DNA from: Onthophagus taurus
Lineage: Eukaryota > Arthropoda > Insecta > Coleoptera > Scarabaeidae
Length of the DNA stretch: 64,000 nt
Direction: 5' to 3'
NCBI RefSeq assembly: GCF_036711975.1
Contig: NC_091967.1
Coordinates: forward strand, 7,626,001-7,690,000
The position numbers and the translations under genes were made by a program. Numbering within the stretch: position 1 is the first letter of the stretch; each line of letters starts with the position of its first letter. The notes below the pieces were generated by a model, which was not told the origin of the DNA, did no database searches, and saw only the letters and a list, made by a program, of their open reading frames with translations. Shown in pieces: positions 54,529 to 64,000 of this stretch.

Positions 54529-56472
54529 TTATTCAAAATCACAATTTTCTTCATTATATTTAAGTAACCCAGCAGGCGCTTTTAATCTAGTCAGTAATTT
54601 TGGCATATCAAAATTGGGATCAATTTCTCGTAATTTTACCAAAAGATCTTGCAATGCAATTTTACATCCATGCGTCCACATTGATTTTAATTCCGCTAAT
54701 TTATTAACGTTGTGAAGTTTACGATAAATTTCTGCTTGTTTATGACGTTCAAGAATAGATTCTTTTTCACTCACCGTTTTCTGTAATTTAATAATTTTCT
54801 CAATCAATCCAGATTTATTAATAGGTTTTGCTTTCTTTAAACTTTGAGTACTTTTCGGTTCTTTTAAAAACTCATCATCACTTTCAAAGGAGTCGGACAT
54901 TGTTTTCTTTAATGATAATTTCGAAGAATTCTTGGCTAATTTTTTTTTCTTGTTCATTTTTTCAACATCGATGGACATTTGTGTGTGCGATTTTAATTGT
55001 GACTTTGTTTCTGATGTTGATGTTACCGAATTTAATAATGGTTTTGTTTCTAATTCGACCAATAAAGTTTTTGGAGTAACAGTTATTTGAGATTTTGAAG
55101 ATTTTACAGGAGTTACAATCTTTGCTATTATTCCAGACTTCTTATTTAAAGATTTCTTTGGAACTTTTTGGTCTTCATCACATTTAACTACATTATTATT
55201 TTCCGATTTTTTTAAATTCTGGTTATCCAAAGGTAATCTTACTAGAGTAACTTTTAATTCACTAAGTTCTTGTCTTTTTACAATAGTATAATTTTCAGCT
55301 ATTTTATCTAATTTTAATAATTCACGACCCAAAACGTTTAAATAAGAACTATTTTCCTTAGTTAATTCTTCCTCAATTAATTTCGTTTTACCATTATTTG
55401 CATTAGATTTAGCAATCTTCTTATTCTTTTTTGTTTTGTTACCACTTAAATTATCACCTTTACACTTACTTGGAACAGTTGTTGAACTGGATTGTGGATT
55501 TACTAAAACAGCAGTTTCTTTCTTAGGAGATTCTGTACTTAAAACTAAATTTTCTTGAATTAAAGGTGATTTTAGTTCCTGTTTTTTTATAACAGTTTGA
55601 TTTTCATCAATTTCATCTAATTCTAATAATTCACGACCCAAAACATTTAAATAAGAACTATTTTCCTTAGTTAATTCTTCCTCAATTAATTTCGTTTTAC
55701 CATTATTTGCATTAGATTCAGCAATCTTCTTATTCTTTTTTGTTTTGTTACCACTTAAATTATCACCTTTACACTTACTTGGAACAGTTGTTGAACTGGA
55801 TTGTGGATTTACTAAAACAGCAGTTTCTTTCTTAGGAGATTCTGTACTTAAAACTAAATTTTCTTGAATTAAAGGTGATTTCAGTTCTTGTTTTTTTATA
55901 ACAGTTTGATTTTCATCAATTTCATCTAATTCTAATAATTCACAACCCGAAACGTTTAAATAAGAACTATTTTCCTTAGTTAATTCTTCCTCCATTAATT
56001 TCGTTTTATCATTATTTGCATTAGATTCAGTACTTTTCTTATTCTTTTTTGTTTTGTTACCCCTTAAATTATCACCTTTACGCTTATTTTGAACAGATGT
56101 TGAACTGGATTGTGGATTCACTAAAACAGCAGTTTCTTTCTTAGGAGATTCTGTACTTAAAACTAAATTTTCTTGAATTAATGGTGATTTAAAAGTATCA
56201 ATTAAATATTTTCTTGATAATCCGATTGTTCTACAAGGTGTTAATAATCCTTTCCTTATTTTTACATTCGGAAGAGGTTTAGTTGGTTCTTCTGGATTCA
56301 CTAAAACAGCAGTTTCTTTCTTAGGAGATTCTGTACTTAAAACTAAATTTTCTTGAATTAAAGGTGATTTAAAAGTTTCAATTAAATATTTTCTTGATAA
56401 CCCGATTGTTCTACAAGGTGTTAATAACCCTTTCCTTATTTTTCCACTCGGAAGTGATTTAGTTGGTTCCAT
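54529..56472 (-). CDS. SFR1/MEI5-like homologous-recombination protein with internal repeats
   Basis: A 647-residue single-exon protein. The last 90 residues (KESILERHKQAEIYRKL, LAELKSMWTHGCKIALQDL, GLLKYNEENCDF) match the C-terminal domain of SFR1, the partner of SWI5 that stimulates RAD51/DMC1 strand exchange. The N-terminus has two 60-residue units (2-61, 62-121), each with GLLTPCRTIGLSRKYL. Then come 103-residue units (SSST... to LVNPQ): two complete, and a third that decays after about 80 residues. The 25-residue module beginning SPLIQENLVLS occurs four times. The DNA copies are nearly identical, so the expansion is recent. The middle is Lys/Ser-rich and probably disordered. The name rests on the C-terminal match by eye. 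Confidence 0.7.
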   Translation of the reverse strand: MEPTKSLPSGKIRKGLLTPCRTIGLSRKYLIETFKSPLIQENLVLSTESPKKETAVLVNPEEPTKPLPNVKIRKGLLTPCRTIGLSRKYLIDTFKSPLIQENLVLSTESPKKETAVLVNPQSSSTSVQNKRKGDNLRGNKTKKNKKSTESNANNDKTKLMEEELTKENSSYLNVSGCELLELDEIDENQTVIKKQELKSPLIQENLVLSTESPKKETAVLVNPQSSSTTVPSKCKGDNLSGNKTKKNKKIAESNANNGKTKLIEEELTKENSSYLNVLGRELLELDEIDENQTVIKKQELKSPLIQENLVLSTESPKKETAVLVNPQSSSTTVPSKCKGDNLSGNKTKKNKKIAKSNANNGKTKLIEEELTKENSSYLNVLGRELLKLDKIAENYTIVKRQELSELKVTLVRLPLDNQNLKKSENNNVVKCDEDQKVPKKSLNKKSGIIAKIVTPVKSSKSQITVTPKTLLVELETKPLLNSVTSTSETKSQLKSHTQMSIDVEKMNKKKKLAKNSSKLSLKKTMSDSFESDDEFLKEPKSTQSLKKAKPINKSGLIEKIIKLQKTVSEKESILERHKQAEIYRKLHNVNKLAELKSMWTHGCKIALQDLLVKLREIDPNFDMPKLLTRLKAPAGLLKYNEENCDFE

Positions 56473-56768
56473 TATTCCAAAATTTTAATTATTTATAAAT
56501 ATTATAGGTTATGTATTGTGACATTTCCCTTTAATAATATAAGCGCCATCTACTAGTGAATCATGATACAATCAGTTACATTTTAATTCAGCTTTCTAAG
56601 GATAGGTAGCGCCAAAAACCAAATTTTTCATATAATTTTATTACTTTATTTCGTATTATATTTTTTCTTAATCTCAAAATCTTCCCACAATAATAAAATA
56701 GACATTAATATAAAATAGACATTATTATCGTACAAATTAATATTGAATTAATTAACCTATGTAAGTTG

Positions 56769-59700
56769 TTATAGTTTTGACCTTATTTTAAAATCGGGGG
56801 CATCTTCTATAATTATTTCATGCCACCAGTTTGGTCTTGACATCGCTCCAGGCGATTGGAAGAATTCAGCTTTTAAATGTTGATATAACTGAAAAATATG
56901 AACTTAGAACAAAATATTAAAGTGTTATATTCTTACATTTCCATCGGCTCTACCTAAAATGGAATTAACAACAAAATCGGGCGGTGCCAATCCATCAACG
57001 ATACCAACAATATCCGGTTTTAATTGTGTGCAAAGATCCAAGATCCCATCTTTAATTAAATTGATTAATTTTGGACCGTTTGCGTAATTTCCCTTGTAAA
57101 AATAAACCATGTGTTTATCCAAACATGATAAACCATACATAAATGCTAGTTTTTCCAAGACAGTTAAAAGATTACTTTCTAATTTAGCAGTATGAATGTA
57201 GTTCCAATAATATTTGATCGCTAAATATTCCCCATACGCTCTTGATAGAGGGGCAGCTCTATAAACTTGAGATTTATTCCTAGCGTTGAACTTACTATCA
57301 CCATTTTTTATTAAAACTTGTTGAATCAGATCTGTATCCATTACCAAGTAAGTTATCAACCACTCGTAACAATCTTTAATCACTATAAAAATTAGGATTA
57401 AAATTAATTTTAAATACAATTAATTAAAATTATTACTGTTAAAATCGTATTTATCCCTAATAAACGTTTTGTTTAAAACATTTTTGTAATCCCTTAGAAA
57501 CCCGCATGTTTCTAATGGGCTATTAACTTTTCCCTCTTGTTGCAACCCAATCCATTGCCGCAACAACCAATTACTTGTTTGTTGAACTAAAACATTATTA
57601 TCCCCCTCGTAAGTAACGCAAGGGTCGTTTATGTTACGTAAATCGCCCAAACGAGCTGATTTTAAATAACCATGACCTCCACAAGCTTCCCGACTTTCTT
57701 GAATAGCATCACGGCAAGTCCATGTTATTAAAGGTTTCGCTGCTGAGATTATTGCATGAATTTCAGAAACTAAATCACTCTAAAAAAATTAATTAATTAA
57801 TTTATTAAATTCGATGATTTTTTAATTTACCAAGCCGTTTAATCTTGTTGAGGTTGAAGTTGTTGTTCTTTCAACGGCCGAAAGATAATCTTCAGTAAAG
57901 CAGGCGACAAATATCTTTAAAACAGCCGCTGCTGAAACGTAGGGAAATAATCGCCATTGCTACAAAAAATGAGTTAATAATGAATAAATTAAAAATGAAA
58001 TATTATTACATGTAATTGATATTCAATAATTGGATGTTCGACGTGATCGTTTCTTCCTGAATAAGGAAAACCGTTTCCATTCCCATTTCCGTTTCCATTT
58101 CCATTGTCAGCGAATTGTTTTCTAACAGCGGCGTATCGAATCGAAATGGTAACAGCACAAATTAAATTGTTAACGCCTTCTTGACTTATCCCCATTCTTC
58201 CGGTTGATAAATTTTCCAAAGCGGCGCCCAAAATTTTTCCCGGTTCAGAAAAACTACTCTCATAATCCCCTTCCGGTGTTACATCAGCAGTTCGGTTTAA
58301 AAGACTTTCTCTTGGGATCCGATAATTATCAAACATTATAAACCTAAAAAAAATTAAATTAAATCATATTTAAATATTTCTGTAAAATATGTACCCATTA
58401 TCGATTCCATTTAATCCAATTTTATCTCCAATATCTCCAACAATAATTCCGGGATATGGTAATAAAGTTTTTGGATCTCTTACCGGAACAACAAAAGCGT
58501 GTAAACCATGACATTGTCCTTGAGTGTATAATTGTGCGAATAATAAGGCCATTGTACATGTTTTTCCTGAAATAAAAAAATGTTATATTTAATTAATTTT
58601 TTTTGTGGTATATTTACCAATATTTCCAACCCAACATTTTGCAGCTTCAAAATCTGGTGTATTAATAACAAATTCTTGAGTATTCGGATCGTAAGTAGCT
58701 GTTGTGCGCGCGGATTTTGTATCACTACCATGGGAGACTTCCGTTAAAGCTAAACTTGATAATATCTGTAGAAGAAGGATTATTAGATTCCAGTATACAT
58801 AAGTAATCTAACCTAAGTAATCACAAAAACTGAATTGACAAAAAAAATTGTTTTTACTTTTCGATTCCAAGCAGCTTGGAAAATGGGTTGATGCCTTTCC
58901 GTGCCTAAAGTTTGTAAAGTGTTAGTGAACAAACTGACTCCAACGGCGTATTTTACAGAAACATCGGGAAAACAAACCGCCAAAGCTTCATTAATCGTCA
59001 TTATGATTCTAGTCTAATTAGAAAGAAATGATATTAGAATTAAAAAGAAACAAATATAAAAAAGAACTAACTTTTCTTTTGTAAGGTAAATTGTGTGCGT
59101 CAGGTGGTAAAAAGTTATATTTGCAATATTGATGAAATTGAAGCGCCGTTATTCTTTTTTGCTCATCTGTTGTTGGAGTTACAACGGGTCTTTGAAAAAG
59201 CGGATCTTTTTCCAAAGTTTTCCATACATTTAGCTACAAAAAAGGTTAATTAAAATATAAAATTAAAAACTAAAATGACATTGACATTGAAATTAAATTT
59301 TTTGACATAAAACCAACATAATAAAAATAAAAAATAGCGGAAATTTTGAATATAAAAATTTTTTTACATAAATTTTCAATATTTATGCATTTTAATGGTT
59401 CATTGATTAATTGTTTCATTCATTGTAGTGAATGGGAATTGTTACACCGCAAAAAATTAGCTTAAATCGTTTTTTGTTGGCTAATATCATAGTTACTAAG
59501 AAGGTCAAGTTTACCAACAACATTGAATTTTGATAGCTTTCTTATCTAACTAAAAAATATCTTGGGATGACGAATACAATTATAAAAAAATCAAGCTTTG
59601 ATGTTTCAAGGCCATGTACAAAACGATAACTTTTAAAAAATGCAAAAAGAAACATGTTCAGAACTATTTTTACGATGAATCAGATTATATTTTTAAAACA

Positions 59701-59863
59701 GCTCGATTTGTATTAAAAACAAAATAATACACTTTCTTACCTTTACTTTTAAAAAATCCGGGTCTTCAAAAACTAATTTTAATCTTTTCCAATCAAAACT
59801 TGCTTGTTTTCTGTAAAAATCCAACGGACCCTTTGGTAAATCTTCAATAAACGATGTATCCAT
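56769..59863 (-). CDS. ACOX1: Peroxisomal acyl-CoA oxidase
   Basis: A 710-residue flavoenzyme for the first step of peroxisomal beta-oxidation: acyl-CoA to trans-2-enoyl-CoA with hydrogen peroxide. Ten exons: 59863-59741, 59233-59072, 59013-58858, 58765-58618, 58566-58395, 58343-58010, 57959-57831, 57779-57437, 57382-56937, 56888-56769 (2133 nt). Motifs: [20 protein letters not shown] (FAD/acyl site), [30 protein letters not shown] (441-446), and TYEG (464-467), the region of the family's catalytic Glu. It ends in Ser-Lys-Leu, a classic peroxisome signal. A six-fold Asn-Gly repeat near residue 345 is unusual. Paralogue assignment (ACOX1 or ACOX3) is not certain. Confidence 0.95.
58073..58108 (-). 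repeat. Coding hexanucleotide repeat in acyl-CoA oxidase
   Basis: Six copies of a 6-bp unit (AATGGA/AACGGA type) encode Asn-Gly six times in exon 6, between KQFAD and FPYSGR. It is a microsatellite-like expansion in a surface-loop position; length may vary between individuals. Confidence 0.85.
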
Positions 59864-60440
59864 ATCTATTTTTAATGAACATAAAATCTGTTAAATGTGT
59901 TAAAAAATCTAACCGCACGGAAATGTTTTAACTAACTTCCTGTTACAACTCTTCTATAAAATTACGATAACGCCGTTGAACAGAAGCCTACGTTTAGAAT
60001 TTCAACTACCACATGAGTAACGTAAGCAAACAATATATCGTACCACGTTTAAATACGTGCTTACAATGTAAACTACATATAAAAAAGTTAAAAACTAATT
60101 TCTCAATGAAAAAATAATGGTTAAACATGAAATACGTTTCGTTTTTTTTTGTTGATTGAACAAACTACAACCAATCAACTAAGAGTGAATATTAAAAACG
60201 GACGTAACATAACGAACATACGAGCAGTGTTTATTTAAGCGAGTACGTGGGGGCTGTAAATAATTACTTTAATGTACTTTAAATGAAATAGTTGTGTTTG
60301 TTCATTATCTACATACTTATTTACTTACATGGTTTTGATGTAGGTACGCAAGATTGTTAAGATCTTAAAAATGATAAAGTGTTTTTTTTTGTAAAGAAAT
60401 TTAATTAAAGTAAAAAAAAATATTTCTATTATATTAAAAT

Positions 60441-60592
60441 ATTAGGTTATTTTTAAATGTCAAAGTGACAGTTGTCAGTTTGTCGTTACTTAGTGAAAAG
60501 CGACATCTGGAATAGAAGTTAATTTTGAACTAATAATATAAAACGAAAAAAAAAACTAAATTTGTAATTTTTTCCCTTTTTTTTTCCAAAAT
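60441..60592. repeat. Dispersed repeat, copy 2
   Basis: Matches 54047-54200 in the same orientation, sharing GTCAAAGTGACAGTTGTCAG and the AATATAAAACGAAAA tail. The two copies flank the SFR1-like and acyl-CoA oxidase genes. Confidence 0.8.
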
Positions 60593-60846
60593 GATTAAAT
60601 GGCGTTTTAGTGAAATATTTTGGTTATAAAAACGTTAAAATTACTAAATTGTACTATAAGTTGTTTAAAAAAATAACTAAATTGTCAATGTCAACAAATC
60701 TTGACATTTGCCCGATTCTTGATTTTTTTCTATTATCTTTCAAGTACGGTAGAATCTAAACAGACTGCTACGTTAGCTAATTGGACCAATACGTTAAACC
60801 ACGTATCACGCTCAGTCACCTGTTACTAAACACGAATAAGAATTAC

Positions 60847-61070
60847 TACTAGAACTAACACTAGACCAAGAACTAGAAACTTTCGGGTTTAGCCGTCTTA
60901 AAGACGAACGGCTAAACCCGAATGTTTCTAGTTCTAAGTCTAGTGTAAGTTTTAGTGACAGTACTAGGTGTCGCTAATTAGTACTACATATTACTATGTT
61001 AAATATTTTTATTGAACTAAAACTAGAACTAACACTAGACCTAGAACTAGAAACATTCGGGTTTAGCCCT
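60847..61070. repeat. CTAGAACTA-type hairpin repeat
   Basis: The motif ACTAGAACTAACACTAGACC followed by AAGAACTAGAAAC and CGGGTTTAGCC at 60847-60896 is followed by its inverse at 60903-60955, giving about 50-bp arms with a very short loop. A third, direct copy lies at 61020-61070. Related copies are at 41852-42139 and 52235-52270. Confidence 0.8.
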
Positions 61071-61162
61071 GAGTCTCAAAATTAGAACGCATGCGTGACG
61101 TCACGAACGGACCGCCGAGTTGTGAACCTGTTCCCAAGACATAGTAGTACTCTTAGGCCGGT

Positions 61163-61287
61163 ATTACACTATCATAGTTCTATGTCATACCAAATATTAT
61201 AATATTGTATACATTACATTGTAATATTTTTCATCAAAGATATAAATATGATGATAGATCTATGACATAGAACTATGATAGTGTAAT
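61163..61287. repeat. 125-bp foldback with perfect 27-bp arms
   Basis: ATTACACTATCATAGTTCTA plus TGTCATA at 61163-61189 is exactly inverted at 61261-61287, around 71 bp of AT-rich DNA. It looks like a small MITE. A clear target duplication was not seen. Confidence 0.85.
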
Positions 61288-61959
61288 GTAGATTCTACTG
61301 ACTTAGCCTTAATATAATTAAAGAAATAGAAGTAATTTTTAATTAAATATAATAATTTAATTTTAATTTATTTTAAAATAAAAATTAATACAGTTTTAAA
61401 ACCGCGGTCAAGGCCAAGAACAAAAAGAAATTAAACGATGCCATCACACCGTAACAACTTCTTATGATGTAATATAACTCGCTTACTCAGCTCAGCTAAC
61501 GACCGGTGTTGTGTCAATGTTCTTAATACACAAGAAAATTGTTAATAATTAAAACGAATTTAAAATTAAAACACCCGGAAAACCTAAAACACGCCTTTTT
61601 CGTTAAATAAAATTATCCTCAAACCAATCTAATATATTTAATTAAGTAACTCACCTATTATTCTTTTTTTTAACACTCAATTAAATTTATTTTTACCAAT
61701 AGTTTCATTGATACTTTACTTAATTGATATGAACGCACAAATACACAAAAGAGAGGCACCTAACCAAGAAATCGCCGCCCGCCGGTGAATTTTTTACTTT
61801 ACTTTTTACCGGCTTTTAGTTCTTTTCAAAGTGTATACACGTGCCGAAATCACGTGACTCCTTTAGATGAAAAATTGATTTGTGTCCTACTTCAACACCA
61901 AAAAAGATTCACTACAATAACGCGTAAAAGACACGAAATCGAACCGCGTATACAGGTAG

Positions 61960-61966
61960 TATAAAA
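61960..61966 (+). promoter_or_regulatory. Candidate TATA box
   Basis: TATAAAA followed about 30 bp later by a TCAAGTC initiator-like sequence, then by an ATG at 62007. The spacing is that of a strong insect TATA promoter. No transcript evidence is available. Confidence 0.4.
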
Positions 61967-62006
61967 AGTGACTGAATTCTTCGCCGTTCAAGTCAAGCTT
62001 TTAAAA

Positions 62007-62120
62007 ATGTTGAAAGCCACTGAACTAAATCCCCTTCTTCTTTTTATTCTCAACACTATGGCACTTTACGCAGCTCTGTTTTATAAAAACTTATTTCAGT
62101 TGTTTTATTTAAATTTATGA
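62007..62120 (+). CDS. Possible 37-residue hydrophobic peptide or first exon
   Basis: The frame starts at the first ATG after the TATA-like promoter and encodes MLKATELNPLLLFILNTMA and on to YLNL. It is hydrophobic throughout, as a signal or membrane peptide might be. No splice donor or downstream exon was found, so it may be a tiny gene, an orphan first exon, or chance. Confidence 0.25.
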   Translation: MLKATELNPLLLFILNTMALYAALFYKNLFQLFYLNL

Positions 62121-62558
62121 TTTTATTTTTAAAAATATTTTTTTAGTCGAAATTTTGTTCGATTATTTTGGGGTTGGGTTTTATCGTTTGGTGGTGGATT
62201 TGAGACGCATGCGCCTTAATAACACAAAATTTTTGTAGGAAAGGGTTGGCTTGTAAAATATAATAATTAATAAATAAATTAAATCGTCTGAAACAATTTG
62301 GAGTGGGTGTTGCTAAACTAGGCTCGAGAAACAATACAAATGCGTGCGTAATATTCAACACACGTGTTATTCAGCGTTCTAGGATGTGGTTTATTGAATA
62401 AATCTTATTTTTAGATGGAGACGTGTTCTGGTTCACGCAGATGAGGAAAAGATTAAAATTTTCCACATACAAATTATTTATTTTGAAATTGTAACATTAA
62501 ACATCTCAAAACAATTTATAACATTAATTAATATTGTTTTGAGACAAATATTTGTATT

Positions 62559-63570
62559 TTAAACCGTTTTTAGAGGATCTTTATCGACTTCGGAAACAAA
62601 AACGTTTACATCATTATTTAAAAGTGATGTGAAAATGGTTTTAAATTTCTTTAAGAAACCTCTTTCGGAATCGCTATGATTACATAAAATGACATTAATT
62701 CCATTTTGGGTTGCATCTAAAATATCATGATGAAGCATCTCTCCTGTTACATATAAGTCGGCTTTGACCCCACTTAAAACGGAACTTCCAGATCCCACAC
62801 ATAAAGCAATCACATTAATGTCCGAAGCTAAAATGAAAATCATTAATAAATGTTTGTTAAAAAGTAATTGCTTTACATTCTGTTTTGTTTGTTCCTAAAG
62901 CTAATCGAACATAATCCAACCCGATTTGTTTCTTTACTAAATCTACAGCTTTTGAAACACTGATTGGTTCGTCTAAACTAAAAATTCTACCAGATCCTAC
63001 CACATTATAATTCGGATTTTCTTTGATAAACTCAATATTATGCGATTTAACTGGAAATGCTTTAACTAGCCAATCGTTAACACCGCCTCTAACATTATCC
63101 CATGAAGTATGTGGAGAATACACAGCAATTTTATTCTTAATGCATTGGATAATTATTCGTTCTTTCCAAGATGTATTTGAAACACTCTTCAATCCTCGAA
63201 ATATATTTGGATGATATGTTATTATTAACCCAGTTTGTAATTTTATAGCTTCTTCCACTACGATCTCGGTTAGATCGTTTGTTAATAAAACATTTTGAAT
63301 AGGTTCGTTTGACATCGGATTTACTAAAAGACCCACATTATCCCAACTTTCAGCGTATTCTAATGGAGCATATTCCTGGAGAGTTTTTAAAATATCGGAT
63401 AAATATTTTCCAGCTTTTTTTTCCATTTTTAATGTTTTAAACAACACTTCGTTGTGGTTAGAACTTGAGTTTAAACGATTTTGAGCAAGAATTGATTTAA
63501 AGATATTTTTATTGAAAACTAAATGATCACTACGTAAGATTTGTGACGATAATTTGCGAAATAATAACAT
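62559..63570 (-). CDS. NIF3L1: NIF3-like protein 1
   Basis: A 320-residue protein of the NIF3/DUF34 family, metal-binding proteins without a settled biochemical role. Two exons: 63570-62877 and 62827-62559 (963 nt). Conserved metal-site segments: IITYHP (His120), SPHTSWDNVRGG (His154, Asp158), TGEMLHHD, and NHSDSERGF near the C-terminus, plus CVGSGSS. The first 48 residues are basic and Ser/Leu-rich, like a mitochondrial targeting sequence; Met49 (MEKKAGKYLSDIL) is an alternative start giving a cytosolic form. The first ATG was chosen because it opens the frame. The stop lies 2.7 kb from the acyl-CoA oxidase start. Confidence 0.95.
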
Positions 63571-64000
63571 TTATTCCTAAAATATCAACAAAAAATGTTA
63601 TTTTCTTCTGTACAACCTTTTAGGTTATGTAAAAAGAATATATTTGAATATTTAGGTTATGGTGGGGGAAATAATTTGTATATTATATTATTCAAACAAG
63701 AAGTTAAACTAATCTAAACATAATCAATAGATTATAATTATTTCTAATTTAATTTTTATTAATGCCCTCTATTTATTTATTAAAAACAATTTTTTTATAA
63801 TTTCAACATCATTTAAAATATATAACCTCCATAATACAATAATATATCCATGGTGAAAAAAAATCTAACCTACAAAATTTTTAAATAAAAAATAATTAAA
63901 ACCAACACTTTTATTTTTTAATTCTTAGTATATATAATCAAAAAAAATATAAAAAAACTATTCATTAAAATTCCATAATTTAACATCCGCATTATCACTA
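63571..64000. other. Upstream region of NIF3L1
   Basis: 430 bp of AT-rich DNA to the window end. Nothing recognised apart from the likely NIF3L1 promoter. Confidence 0.4.

Larger units (their letters stand above)
59864..62558. other. 2.7-kb spacer with several repeats
   Basis: Holds the second copy of the dispersed repeat (60441-60592), the CTAGAACTA-type hairpin (60847-61070), a 125-bp foldback (61163-61287) and a small ORF with a TATA box (62007-62120). The open frame at 62143-62361 on the - strand has no recognisable features. Confidence 0.5.

Noticed and set aside
62143-62361. 72-residue - strand ORF downstream of NIF3L1
   Set aside because: No recognisable motif, no support for splicing, and only moderate length in low-complexity sequence.

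Overview
The window looks like AT-rich nuclear DNA of an insect, perhaps a beetle. The reasons are short spliced exons with small GT-AG introns (several of 46-70 bp), a Tsp42E-like tandem tetraspanin array, a CYP4-like P450, a 7SL RNA, a Polinton, and relics of Tc1, pogo-like, piggyBac and LINE elements. The order is a guess from gene content; no database was searched.

Layout. (1) 1 to about 8.5 kb: the right-hand part of a Polinton/Maverick fossil. Its right flank is rich in AGGTCA repeats. (2) About 8.5-12.85 kb: gene-poor DNA. (3) 12.85-18.7 kb: a 7SL (SRP) RNA gene, Lst8 (+) and Rabex-5 (-) ending tail to tail, and a tiny unidentified ORF upstream of Rabex-5. (4) 20.4-53.5 kb: seven tetraspanin genes on the + strand with a common all-phase-0 exon plan. 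One carries a tRNA-Leu in an intron, one has two candidate first exons 4.4 kb apart, and one encloses a complete P450 on the opposite strand. An eighth member, on the - strand, keeps the four membrane segments but has lost the large extracellular loop. (5) 54.5-56.5 kb: an SFR1-like recombination protein with young internal tandem repeats. (6) 56.8-59.9 kb: a ten-exon peroxisomal acyl-CoA oxidase ending in SKL. (7) 62.6-63.6 kb: NIF3L1.

Functions. Lst8 (TOR complexes) and Rabex-5 (Rab5 exchange factor) are unrelated housekeeping neighbours. The tetraspanins are a local gene family grown by tandem duplication, with intron lengths swollen by mobile elements. The spaces between genes hold several short inverted-repeat families: one with TAGGCAAC ends, one built on a CTAGAACTA-type motif, and a 125-bp foldback. 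Exon limits were placed by eye from splice sites and frame and were checked for total length divisible by three; they have not been tested against transcripts.
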